A stretch of 64,000 nt of DNA from Candidatus Paracaedibacteraceae bacterium (GCA_019636035.1 JAHBYI010000001.1:675508-739507), one strand, 5' to 3'; positions 1-7,831 are shown, counted from the stretch's first letter. Notes: generated by a model from the sequence alone, not told the origin. Program-made: numbers and translations.

Positions 1-1
1 T

Positions 2-106
2 GTGGCATATGAGTGCCAAAAACTTGACAATATTCCTGTGTGTGATATGGATTACACCATGGACTTTATTTTAATGCCGTCAACTTTTATTCGAGTACAC
101 AAATGA
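2..106 (+). CDS. C-terminal fragment of an unidentified protein
   Basis: The frame starting at base 2 is open from the window edge to a TGA at 104-106 (34 residues, ending FIRVHK). Its stop overlaps the ATG of the following dehydrogenase in an ATGA arrangement (103-106), which is typical of translationally coupled genes. That coupling is the main reason to think this is the end of a real gene, probably in the same polysaccharide/nucleotide-sugar operon. The fragment is too short for me to recognise a family. Confidence 0.5.
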   Translation: MAYECQKLDNIPVCDMDYTMDFILMPSTFIRVHK

Positions 107-1386
107 CAACAAGAAAGATCTCTGTAATTGGCTTAGGATACGTTGGTTTGCCTGTGGCTGTTGCTTTTGGGAAAACCGCCCGCGTTATCGGATTTGATAT
201 CAATGAAACACGCCTGAAGGAGTTATCCCAAGGGTATGATCGAACGCGTGAAGTTGAGTGTGATGATTTAAAGGCAAGTGATATTGTTTTTACGAAATCT
301 ATTGATGATCTAAGGTCGGCTGATTTTCACATCGTAACGGTGCCAACACCTGTGAATCATGTGAATCAACCGGATTTTACACCGTTGGAAAAAGCCTCTG
401 AAACAGTTGGCCGTGCCTTGAAAAAGGGTGACATCGTTGTTTATGAATCGACAGTTTACCCTGGTGCTACCGAAGAAATTTGTATTCCCATCTTAGAAAA
501 AGTTTCAGGATTAACCTTTGGCTCTGATTTTACAGTGGGCTATAGCCCTGAACGGATTAATCCCGGCGATAAAGATCGCACCTTTACCAAAATTATGAAG
601 GTCGTCTCAGGATCGGATCAAGCAACACTGGATGTGGTTGCTGAAGTATATTCTTCTGTGGTGACGGCGGGGGTTTTTAAAGCTGCCACTTTAAAAGTAG
701 CCGAAGCTGCTAAGGTGATTGAGAATACACAGCGCGATATCAATATTGCTTTGATGAACGAACTTGCTTTGATTTTTGGTCGTTTAGGAATCGATACGGT
801 TGATGTTCTTGAGGCTGCGGGGACGAAATGGAATTTCTTGCCGTTTCGCCCGGGGCTAGTCGGTGGGCACTGTATTGGTGTCGATCCGTATTATTTGGCG
901 CATAAAGCCCAAGAGGTTGGGTTTAACCCGGAAATGATTTTGTCGGGACGCCATCTCAACAATAATATGGGTGCCCATGTTGCGCATGAAGCCATCAAAG
1001 CACTTGTTAAATCAGGTCAAAATCCAAACACCTCTGTTGTTACCGTTTTTGGCTTAACGTTCAAAGAAAACTGCCCTGATATCCGTAATACCAAAGTTGT
1101 TGATGTGATCGCTGAGTTGCAAAGCTATGGGATTCAGGTGCAACTGTGTGATCCGGAAGCAGATACCGATGAGGCGTTACACGAGTATGGCCTATCCTTG
1201 GTGCCGATGGATCAGTTAAAGCCGTCAGACCTAACGATTATTGCTGTTGCGCATATCTCTGTTGTGTCTGCGTTGACCCATAATCCGGGTGCTTATTGCA
1301 AGGCTAACTCGATCGTGTTTGATATCAAAAGTTGTTTAGATCGAAACCAATTTAAAAGTTCCGGATATTCTATTATCCGCTTATAG
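103..1386 (+). CDS. tviB: UDP-N-acetyl-hexosamine 6-dehydrogenase, TviB/WbpO (VipA) type
   Basis: Oxidises a UDP-N-acetylhexosamine at C6 to the uronic acid using NAD+, supplying an activated acidic sugar for capsule or O-antigen. The 427-aa protein has the N-terminal Rossmann motif GLGYVGLP (residues 10-17), a central helical domain, the active-site motif GGHCIGVDPYYL with the nucleophile Cys257, and a C-terminal UDP-binding domain starting near VTVFGLTFKENCPDIRN. This combination and the length fit the TviB/WbpO branch better than plain UDP-glucose dehydrogenase (Ugd). The exact substrate (GlcNAc or GalNAc) cannot be read from sequence. It is ATGA-coupled to the gene running in from the left edge. 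Confidence 0.85.
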   Translation: MTTRKISVIGLGYVGLPVAVAFGKTARVIGFDINETRLKELSQGYDRTREVECDDLKASDIVFTKSIDDLRSADFHIVTVPTPVNHVNQPDFTPLEKASETVGRALKKGDIVVYESTVYPGATEEICIPILEKVSGLTFGSDFTVGYSPERINPGDKDRTFTKIMKVVSGSDQATLDVVAEVYSSVVTAGVFKAATLKVAEAAKVIENTQRDINIALMNELALIFGRLGIDTVDVLEAAGTKWNFLPFRPGLVGGHCIGVDPYYLAHKAQEVGFNPEMILSGRHLNNNMGAHVAHEAIKALVKSGQNPNTSVVTVFGLTFKENCPDIRNTKVVDVIAELQSYGIQVQLCDPEADTDEALHEYGLSLVPMDQLKPSDLTIIAVAHISVVSALTHNPGAYCKANSIVFDIKSCLDRNQFKSSGYSIIRL

Positions 1387-1405
1387 CGGTTTCTTGGGAA
1401 AGTTT

Positions 1406-1433
1406 GTCATTGCTTGCGCATGCTCGCAATGAC
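1406..1433. repeat. 28-bp palindromic element
   Basis: The arms GTCATTGC (1406-1413) and GCAATGAC (1426-1433) are perfect inverted repeats around a core that contains GCATGC. It lies just downstream of the dehydrogenase stop codon. GTCATTGCGAGC-type palindromes are common dispersed elements in intracellular bacteria. Whether this one is repeated elsewhere in the genome cannot be seen here. Confidence 0.55.
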
Positions 1434-1465
1434 TATAAACAATTTTTGCCTAGATGTTCTGTAAG

Positions 1466-1516
1466 TGGCGGAATCTCTCACCTCTCCTACAAGGGGAGAG
1501 GTGAGAGATTCCGCCA
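1466..1516. repeat. Perfect 22-bp inverted repeat (MITE/REP-like hairpin)
   Basis: The left arm 1466-1487 (begins TGGCGGAATCTCTC) and right arm 1495-1516 are perfectly complementary over 22 bp, with a 7-nt loop. It sits between convergent genes, so its transcript could act as a bidirectional transcription stop, although no T-run follows. The CTCTCC...GGAGAG core resembles REP-like elements seen in many proteobacteria. Confidence 0.7.
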
Positions 1517-1546
1517 GTTGTAAGGCGTATCAGCACTTTTTATTTC

Positions 1547-2248
1547 TTATATAGAACCCATAGCAAGGTTGCCATCATCATTGACATCAATCTTGAAACA
1601 TAAGTCGTCTTGACTTGTATCCATTACCGATGAGCTAATAGACAATTCACCATTTTTGATTTGAATGGCGGGTGTCATTTCTTCAGGGATAGTTAGTGTT
1701 CTCATAAATGTTGATGGTATTGTGTTTTGGGTTGACCATAAGCGAATGATAATAGTTTCTAACGGGGTTTGATGATCGCCGTCGATGATTTGTTTGGGGA
1801 TGAGTACCGTAAAGCTTGTTGTCTTGACAACGACACCTTTGTAAAGAATTGTCTGGCGAATGCTCTTATTGTCATGAAGTAATGCTGCTGGGCAATAGTA
1901 GGCTTCGACATGAAAATCATAGGAAATCATGCCGACCGTAATTTGTAGATCTAACGGGTAAAACGGCGAGCTATCTTCCGGGATATAACTCTGCGGATTA
2001 TAAACGCAATCCCTGATTGTCTTAGGCATATCCCATCCGTTTTTATCGATGCGTATGCGTTGAGACTGTACGACTTTAGGGTTTTTTGTTGTTGTTTCAA
2101 GGTCTGTGAACAGTTCAAGTGATAAATCATCAACGCTGTCACCACTTTTCTGGTGAGTAAAGCTCCATAAGTAATCTGGTTTATCCTGACTCCAAGTCGG
2201 TTGTTGTATGGCAAACCAAAGGAAGGCCAAAGAAATCTTTGTATTCAT
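1547..2248 (-). CDS. Exported protein of unknown function
   Basis: I do not recognise the family. The 233-aa product begins MNTKISLAFLWFAIQQPTWSQ, a plausible Sec signal peptide, so I start at the ATG at 2248 rather than at a TTG 22 codons upstream that would add a non-signal-like leader. The mature part is rich in beta-branched and polar residues with scattered cysteines, suggesting an extracytoplasmic beta-rich fold. It is the last of three minus-strand genes of the accessory island (intimin-like adhesin, CaaX protein, this). About 230 bp of very AT-rich DNA separates it from the preceding gene, so it probably has its own promoter. Confidence 0.7.
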   Translation of the reverse strand: MNTKISLAFLWFAIQQPTWSQDKPDYLWSFTHQKSGDSVDDLSLELFTDLETTTKNPKVVQSQRIRIDKNGWDMPKTIRDCVYNPQSYIPEDSSPFYPLDLQITVGMISYDFHVEAYYCPAALLHDNKSIRQTILYKGVVVKTTSFTVLIPKQIIDGDHQTPLETIIIRLWSTQNTIPSTFMRTLTIPEEMTPAIQIKNGELSISSSVMDTSQDDLCFKIDVNDDGNLAMGSI

Positions 2249-2480
2249 TTTGCTAAAACTCTTATTTATATTTTTTGTTATAACCCGAATATCGTTTAAG
2301 AAGTGAGGTTCCAAGTATTATTGCTTTGTGGTCGCTCGCAATTCTTTGCCTATCCGAGTATTCCTCAAACAATATTCAGGTTATTATAACAAAATTTATA
2401 TTCTTTGTTTAGAAAAAATTAAATAATATTCTAATTTATTTTAATCTATTTCCTTTTGGTTGCCTTGTATTATTTACTGT

Positions 2481-4301
2481 TTACATAATTGAGCAGCTGT
2501 TATCTTTCGGTTTCTTATCGGTAATAACGTGTTGTCCCCTCGGCTGAGGTCGTTTCTCTTCTTGTGCGGGAGGGGGTAATATTGATAATAGGTTTTGACG
2601 GGAATCCGCTGCCATAATAAAGAACGTTCGAATGTTAGGTTCCCCCTCAATTTTGAATTTGACAGCTGCGGCACATCTATTATTTGGGAGAGTCATCGTG
2701 TGAAAATGCATAACGCTAAAAAGAGTTTCGGCTCTATTGGTTAAAAACTGGTTCAGAACGGGCAAAATAAAGTTTTTGGTTAGGTCATAATTGAGAGCAC
2801 TACCATAGGTTGCTGCATATTCAATGTCAGCGAAACATTTGTAAGTCGTGATCCATCTCGATAGTGTTTTTAGTAAATTGAGTAGGCAGGGGTATTCATA
2901 AGACGTGGAGTCGATCTTTGTTGCGGCTTCTTGCCGTTGCTGCTTTATTCTTTCTGCTGCTTTTTCTTTTTCGCTTTGACTATATTTTTGAAACGATGCT
3001 ACTGCCTTTAATGTATTTGGCGTAGGTTGTTGCTCCTCTGGAATCAGATCGACCTTGAGTGTCGTGCGTGTGGTTTCCAAACGTTGTGCAATTACGTCTG
3101 AATTCAGATTGTTGAGATTTTTGCTTGCAATCGTTAACGCATGGAAATAGAGACTGGCAAATTTTGTGTTTTTCCCAGCTAGGTCAATCGTTTTTGAGAT
3201 GAGTGCTGTGAGGATTTTTTCTTCTGTTATTGGTATCGATTGTTGATAGCGTTCTTCAAGGATTGCCTCTGCTCTTTTCCTTAGGTTTTGTTTGTAGTGT
3301 TTGTGTGTCCAGTTGAGGATAAGAACCATTCCCGGAATGTCTTTCAGTTGATCGTAGATGAGGGTACTTTCTGCGACGATGGTTGTGTCCTGTTGTTTTT
3401 GTTGTTGTTTTGCAGCATTCGTCTCTGAGATAATAGTCTTTATGGCTTCTTGCCTTTCTTCGTCATTGGCAATACTCAGTATTTGAGATCTGATAGCGTC
3501 GACGTTATCAGGCATTGTTTCTGTTTCTGGGTGCGGATGGGGCATCCTTGCTTTGTCAAAGTGTGTCCATTGCCTATAAAGATCAATAAGGTCTAATATT
3601 TTTGTGTCGATTGCAGTGTTGCGCTCTTGATCTGTAATCTTAGTGTTTTTTAGAATACTGTGAATCTCTGTGATTTTTTTCTGGATTTCATCTTGCCTGA
3701 TTTGTTTTTGCTGAGCCCAAAAAATATCTGCGCTACGGCTACTGGAGATAACATTATCAATAATCATGCGGTTTAAGCCATAAATTTTGGCGAATTCATC
3801 TAAAACGTTAAATTCCTGTGTTATTGACGACGATGATAGCTCTAGACTTTCAGCTAAGGAGGGGAGTTCCCTTGATTTTCCTGATAAAATGTCAGGGAAA
3901 ATTTGTTGAATAGCCGTGCCGGTTTGTGTTGTTGTCATCGTTCCTGTTGTTATTATGGCGGTGTCGGTATGAGATTGAGGGGGAGATAGTTGTGCGTGTT
4001 CCAGACTCATCAGTGTTGCTATATCCGGAATGAGCCCTAAAAGAATAGGGTGTTTTACAGACGTATAGACAATCATCTCTTTTCCTAGACCTTGAACTTC
4101 CTGAAATCCAAGAGGAGTAAGGTGTGATCCTAATGTTAACGGAAGAGTTTGTATGGTGAATTGAGGCTGTACGCTTGGTATTGTCATCAGTTGATAAAAG
4201 GCTTGGGTGTGATCTGATTGAGGCAGAGGTTGGCTCGTATCATGCGATAGAACGCTTGAGTTTAAGAGAAGTAGTGTCAAAATAAGTAATTCTTTTTTCA
4301 T
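2481..4301 (-). CDS. Exported 606-aa protein with a C-terminal CaaX-like box
   Basis: Family not recognised. The N-terminus MKKELLILTLLLLNSSVLS is a clear signal peptide, and AAGGA lies 8 nt before the ATG. The body is mostly helical and Gln/Thr/Glu-rich, with likely coiled-coil stretches (about residues 190-300 and 440-470). The protein ends in KKPKDNSCSIM, read directly from 2481-2513: a Cys four residues from the end, then Ser-Ile-Met, preceded by lysines. That matches a eukaryotic CaaX box, with Met at X favouring farnesyltransferase. Bacteria do not prenylate such boxes, but some intracellular pathogens use them to anchor effectors in host membranes. It lies 92 bp downstream of the intimin-like adhesin on the same strand, so co-expression is likely. 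An effector role is inference; a chance C-terminus remains possible. Confidence 0.75.
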   Translation of the reverse strand: MKKELLILTLLLLNSSVLSHDTSQPLPQSDHTQAFYQLMTIPSVQPQFTIQTLPLTLGSHLTPLGFQEVQGLGKEMIVYTSVKHPILLGLIPDIATLMSLEHAQLSPPQSHTDTAIITTGTMTTTQTGTAIQQIFPDILSGKSRELPSLAESLELSSSSITQEFNVLDEFAKIYGLNRMIIDNVISSSRSADIFWAQQKQIRQDEIQKKITEIHSILKNTKITDQERNTAIDTKILDLIDLYRQWTHFDKARMPHPHPETETMPDNVDAIRSQILSIANDEERQEAIKTIISETNAAKQQQKQQDTTIVAESTLIYDQLKDIPGMVLILNWTHKHYKQNLRKRAEAILEERYQQSIPITEEKILTALISKTIDLAGKNTKFASLYFHALTIASKNLNNLNSDVIAQRLETTRTTLKVDLIPEEQQPTPNTLKAVASFQKYSQSEKEKAAERIKQQRQEAATKIDSTSYEYPCLLNLLKTLSRWITTYKCFADIEYAATYGSALNYDLTKNFILPVLNQFLTNRAETLFSVMHFHTMTLPNNRCAAAVKFKIEGEPNIRTFFIMAADSRQNLLSILPPPAQEEKRPQPRGQHVITDKKPKDNSCSIM

Positions 4302-4330
4302 TGGTTTAGTCCTTTATTGTTTTTATAAGG

Positions 4331-4393
4331 TTAGTCTGTTGTGGCTAGCAGAGATTCGTCATCTGATACGACTTCGATATGAGGGCCTCCTGA
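4331..4393 (-). other. In-frame coding-like continuation after the adhesin stop codon
   Basis: Past the TAA at 4394-4396 the adhesin frame stays open for 20 more codons to a TAA at 4331-4333. The extension reads ...PHIEVVSDDESLLATTD. This matches the segment IHIEVVSDDESL in the preceding internal repeat of the same protein, where the equivalent upstream residues are Gln. The repeat homology therefore runs through the stop codon, which suggests a CAA-to-TAA nonsense change shortened the protein by about 21 residues. Confidence 0.6.
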
Positions 4394-6379
4394 TTATTGT
4401 TGAGTGAATAGAATCTCGCCTTCTCTGTCTTGATTCAATACGTTGTTTGTTTGTTGGGTCTGGCGTGCGCGGGTTGTAGCATCGCTGTTAAGGAAATCAA
4501 GGTCGACAGATTTTTTGGAGTCAGAATCTGAGTCACCGCTAGACATGTCAAAATTAAACGCGTTATTACCTGCCTCATCCTGTGTGGGATTGAGAGATTC
4601 ATCGTCTGATACAACTTCGATATGAATGCCTTCTGGTTGTTGCTGAGGCGGTAGAGTCTGGACTTCTCCGTCTTGATTCAATGCTTGGTTTGTTTGTTGG
4701 GTCTGGCATGCGCGGGTTGTAGCATCGTCGTTAAGGAAATCGAGGTTGACAGATTCTGACTCATGGCTAGAGATAACAAAATCGAATAGACCCTCACCTT
4801 CTCCATTGAAGCCTTCCTCATGGTCTTCAGAGCTTAATGGAAGATCTTCAGATTGTTCAACATCTTGGGGATCTTTGCTCTTGAAAGGAATGTACTCTTG
4901 TCCCTGATGTTGTTCTTGCTCTGGATCAAGAGCAATAGGAAATTCTTTATCATCTTGCTCTTGATGGGGGTCTTCTTCGGGCATTCCTTGTTGCTCGTGA
5001 TGTTGATCTTGATCGGGGATAGGGTTGTCCTGATTTTCCCCATCATCATGATGTTGGTTAGCATTGTCTTGATTTTGCCCATCATCATGATGTTGGTTAG
5101 CATTGTCTTGATTTTGCCCATCATCATGTTGGTCAGCATCATCTTGCTCTTGATGGGGGTCTTCTTCGGGCATTCCTTGTTGCTCGTGATGTTGACCCTG
5201 ATTTGGGAAATGATTACCTGGATTTGCCTCAGCATCATGATGTTGGTTAGCATTGTCTTGATTTTGCCCATCATGATGTTGGTTAGCATTGTCTTGATTT
5301 TGCCCATCATCATGTTGGTCAGCATCGTCTTGCTCTGGGTTTAGAGGTTCTTCTTCACGTGCTTGTTGTCCGTGCTGTTGACCCTGATTTGGGAAATGAT
5401 TACCCATCAGCAATGTTTTTGAAAGGGGTGTTGATGTTGTTGACGTTGTTGTTGTCTGCGTTGTAAAGATCTGCCTGTTGCGTTCTGCTAACTCGACCAT
5501 CCGTTGATCTAAACCGCTGGTTTCTTTCTTTGTGCCTGAGGGAGATCCGATCGCAAGCGTCAGCTGAAGGCCAACGAAAGCATTTGTTTTTCGGAGTTTA
5601 TCATGGCTTCCTTCGGCAATAATTGACACAGCATGATTGAGTCGGAGATTTCCTCTGAGGCGGATACCGTTGACTGATTTTACACCCTTTCGGCCATGAT
5701 AGTGGTAATAACCACCGTATACTCTTAGGTTTTTGAGGCCAGGAATCGAATTTCCAATCTCAAGATCTAATCCTCTGAGGGATACTTCTTTGGTTTTAGT
5801 CATGGTCATTGGCTGAGAGATTACCCGATAGGTATTGGCTCCCTCTTGTTGTGTGGAGGTGAGGAGAGGGGATTCTTGCTTGGTTTCAAGCGTCTTCTTG
5901 GCATTTTGTGGGCAATAAAAATTCAACCGATAATCCCATGTTTCGCTCAAGATCTCAGCACCGAGGGTCATCTGATTAACAGTGCCCCGTAGTTTGGTCA
6001 ACTGGTGATCGTAAAAAGCATAGATGCCGAGAATGGCTTTGTTATTAAGGGTTATCCATCTGCTCCCAAGACCCAAACTTCCTTCTTTACTTCTGTTAAA
6101 GGCCGATGCAAACCGTAAGTCAGCATACAAAAGGTGGTCTTCGGTTTGTCCGAGAGGCGTGAAAAGTGAGACTTGTCCTAAGTTCCGTTTGTTGCCATAT
6201 TGACCGCCAAAGACAATGCGTGGGCTCCACTTTTTGGGGGTGTGCTGAGGGGTGGATCGAGGTTTTTCCTGAGATGTTGGGGGTGTTTGCTCAATGGTAT
6301 AAGCCTGGAGGCTTCCAAATAACATTAAAATTGATGAAAATTTGATTAGAAAATTATTATTATTTGTTTTTAATTTCAT
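4394..6379 (-). CDS. Inverse autotransporter (intimin/invasin-type beta-barrel) with repetitive acidic passenger
   Basis: Predicted outer-membrane adhesin of 661 aa. After a signal peptide (about residues 1-27), residues 50-290 match the inverse autotransporter beta-domain: GGQYGNKRNLGQVSLFTPLGQ, then DLRFASAF, an LGLGSRW strand, GIYAFYDH and RVYGGYYHY. The barrel is followed by GLDQRMVELAERNRQI, the usual post-barrel linker of this family. The passenger lacks Ig-like or C-type lectin domains; it is a low-complexity run of 13-residue DGQNQDNANQHHD-like repeats, a Glu/Asp/Gln-rich stretch, and two copies of a longer repeat (LDFLN.DATTRA.QTQQTN). The upstream DNA is extremely AT-rich, with no obvious ribosome binding site. 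The last repeat appears cut by a premature stop. Confidence 0.85.
   Translation of the reverse strand: MKLKTNNNNFLIKFSSILMLFGSLQAYTIEQTPPTSQEKPRSTPQHTPKKWSPRIVFGGQYGNKRNLGQVSLFTPLGQTEDHLLYADLRFASAFNRSKEGSLGLGSRWITLNNKAILGIYAFYDHQLTKLRGTVNQMTLGAEILSETWDYRLNFYCPQNAKKTLETKQESPLLTSTQQEGANTYRVISQPMTMTKTKEVSLRGLDLEIGNSIPGLKNLRVYGGYYHYHGRKGVKSVNGIRLRGNLRLNHAVSIIAEGSHDKLRKTNAFVGLQLTLAIGSPSGTKKETSGLDQRMVELAERNRQIFTTQTTTTSTTSTPLSKTLLMGNHFPNQGQQHGQQAREEEPLNPEQDDADQHDDGQNQDNANQHHDGQNQDNANQHHDAEANPGNHFPNQGQHHEQQGMPEEDPHQEQDDADQHDDGQNQDNANQHHDDGQNQDNANQHHDDGENQDNPIPDQDQHHEQQGMPEEDPHQEQDDKEFPIALDPEQEQHQGQEYIPFKSKDPQDVEQSEDLPLSSEDHEEGFNGEGEGLFDFVISSHESESVNLDFLNDDATTRACQTQQTNQALNQDGEVQTLPPQQQPEGIHIEVVSDDESLNPTQDEAGNNAFNFDMSSGDSDSDSKKSVDLDFLNSDATTRARQTQQTNNVLNQDREGEILFTQQ
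4955..5404 (-). repeat. Hierarchical tandem repeats inside the adhesin gene
   Basis: A unit of 36-39 bp encoding DGQNQDNANQHHD or DDGQNQDNANQHH recurs at least four times (about 5041-5120 and 5230-5310). It is embedded in a larger unit containing HEQQGMPEEDPHQEQDD that is itself duplicated (about 4955-5003 and 5140-5195). Units differ by whole codons, so recombination would change passenger length without breaking the frame. The AT/GC-skewed repeats also leave long spurious open frames on both strands. Confidence 0.85.
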
Positions 6380-6630
6380 TTTTATTTTGTATTTATTTAT
6401 TTTATATTTTTTCTATTATTTACTTTTTAGTAAGCATTATTATTATTTTATTTTTTACAATTTTGCTATTAAAAATCGAGTCTATATCTATGAATTTTAT
6501 AGATAATATAGAAATGATATTGTTAAGTATTTACATCAAAAATTTTCTTAAATATTTGTGCTTGTAAATAAATATATCTGTTACTATCTAGTCTATTAGA
6601 GTAGATAATCATGTTTTGTTATGAATTAAG
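6380..6630. other. Very AT-rich divergent intergenic region
   Basis: About 250 bp of strongly AT-rich sequence separates the divergently transcribed adhesin and the next exported protein. It presumably holds both promoters, but the composition makes individual -35/-10 hexamers impossible to assign. I see no RNA gene or convincing hairpin in it. Confidence 0.4.
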
Positions 6631-7560
6631 ATGTTTAAATTTATGAATATTTTCGTACAGTCAATCGTTTTTTGTTGTATTTTTGCAACTAGTGGGTTTG
6701 CGCAGGACTATAAATTCCACCAGATTGTAAGTGATTTTGAGTGTGGGGATTTACTCTATGGATTACAGAAACCTGCAAGAGCATGGTACCTATCTACGAT
6801 CGAACAAAAGATTTGCAAAACTGACAATCCTTTTCATTATACAGAAGAACTAGCAAAGACTGAGCCATCCTCCTATATGGGATCTGTGCCTTGCATGCCT
6901 AAACCCAACTTTCCTCCAAAAAGAATTGTTTACTGCACGGCTGATGTTTATAACAAGAAGTTGCATTCCTCGGAGGATACCAAAACACAGTTGGATGAAG
7001 ATTATGCAAACTATATGAAGGCAAGAATGAAGGCAAAAGATCTGGGTCAATTTGATTCTGAGGATGAAAATGATGAATTAAAGTTTTTATGCAAGAACGC
7101 GATTGGCTTTACAATTGCTCAAGGGAAAAAAGTCCGGTTTTTGCTTGATGGATTGAACATGGGAGTTATTTCTTCGAAAGAAAGACGATTGGGTCTGTCT
7201 TTTACGTCAGTAGAATTAAGATATGTTTACCGTCATTGGGAGGAATTTAAAGGACACGTTGTTTTTTATGAACGAGGCCAAAGGTTAGAGGCAGCACCGT
7301 GGGAAAATGATCCTAAACTGTGGGAAACATACGGTTCATACCGCGAATACAAGCAAAACCATCCTGGAGAAACATGGGAAACATACCGCGAATACTTCGA
7401 ATACATGAAAGAGTATCCTCAAGGAACATGGGAAGCATACGACGCACACCGCCGAGACATGGCAAACCGTCGTAAGCAAGCAAAAGTCAGATCTGCTCCG
7501 GCTGCCGGTTTTGATGCCACTGCTACTCCTAGCCGTTCCGTTGTTCGAAAGCTTTTCTAG
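6631..7560 (+). CDS. Exported protein with C-terminal WE(T/A)Y repeats, unknown function
   Basis: No family recognised. The 309-aa product starts with a signal peptide (SIVFCCIFATSGFAQD, cleavage near residue 25) and has several Cys residues between 38 and 155 that could pair in the periplasm. The C-terminal third contains three spaced repeats, LWETYGSYREYKQNHPGE, TWETYREYFEYMKEYPQG and TWEAYDAHRRDM (about residues 229-280), followed by a basic tail. Trp/Tyr-rich helical repeats of this kind suggest a binding surface. A second ATG lies four codons downstream (6643) and neither start has a clear ribosome binding site. Confidence 0.7.
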   Translation: MFKFMNIFVQSIVFCCIFATSGFAQDYKFHQIVSDFECGDLLYGLQKPARAWYLSTIEQKICKTDNPFHYTEELAKTEPSSYMGSVPCMPKPNFPPKRIVYCTADVYNKKLHSSEDTKTQLDEDYANYMKARMKAKDLGQFDSEDENDELKFLCKNAIGFTIAQGKKVRFLLDGLNMGVISSKERRLGLSFTSVELRYVYRHWEEFKGHVVFYERGQRLEAAPWENDPKLWETYGSYREYKQNHPGETWETYREYFEYMKEYPQGTWEAYDAHRRDMANRRKQAKVRSAPAAGFDATATPSRSVVRKLF

Positions 7561-7581
7561 AGTAGGAACCCCGTGAAAACA

Positions 7582-7728
7582 CTACCAGCGTTCTAGGTGA
7601 GGATTCCACAACCGGTCATGACGGCTGAGGGGCGCATGGGAATTTTGATCACCGGAAGACGTTGTCGCGCAAGCAGACAATACTAGAACTAAATTGGCAA
7701 AAACCAATGAAAATACAAGTTTTCTCAT
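7582..7728 (-). CDS. Small lipoprotein, 48 aa
   Basis: Reading the minus strand from an ATG at 7728 gives a 48-aa protein. It has a charged N-terminus, a hydrophobic core and the lipobox LSAC with the lipidated Cys at residue 20, followed by a short polar tail ending in RW. A strong Shine-Dalgarno sequence (GAGGAGG) lies 5 nt before the ATG. This is the architecture of small entericidin-like envelope lipoproteins, but I cannot assign a family. Too short for automated length cut-offs; the lipobox plus ribosome binding site make it credible. Confidence 0.7.
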   Translation of the reverse strand: MRKLVFSLVFANLVLVLSACATTSSGDQNSHAPLSRHDRLWNPHLERW

Positions 7729-7831
7729 CTTAGCCTCCTCTATATTAGTTCTCTATCCTGTAATAAAAAGTAGGGTTTTTAATTATAAAGTCAATATTTT
7801 ATGATGGTTCTCTCCTGTTTTGTAAAACAGT

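Noticed and set aside
4834..5344. Two 163-aa ORFs on opposite strands inside the adhesin repeats
   Set aside because: They are shadows of the tandem repeats: open frames in alternative registers of the same repetitive DNA, with Met/Ile-rich nonsense translations.
4955..5404. CRISPR array in the repeated adhesin region
   Set aside because: Units are contiguous, coding and without unique spacers; it is a protein-coding tandem repeat.
6364..6567. 67-aa hydrophobic ORF on the plus strand
   Set aside because: It lies in extremely AT-rich DNA, overlaps the adhesin start, and has no ribosome binding site; the hydrophobic residues follow from TTT/ATT codon bias.
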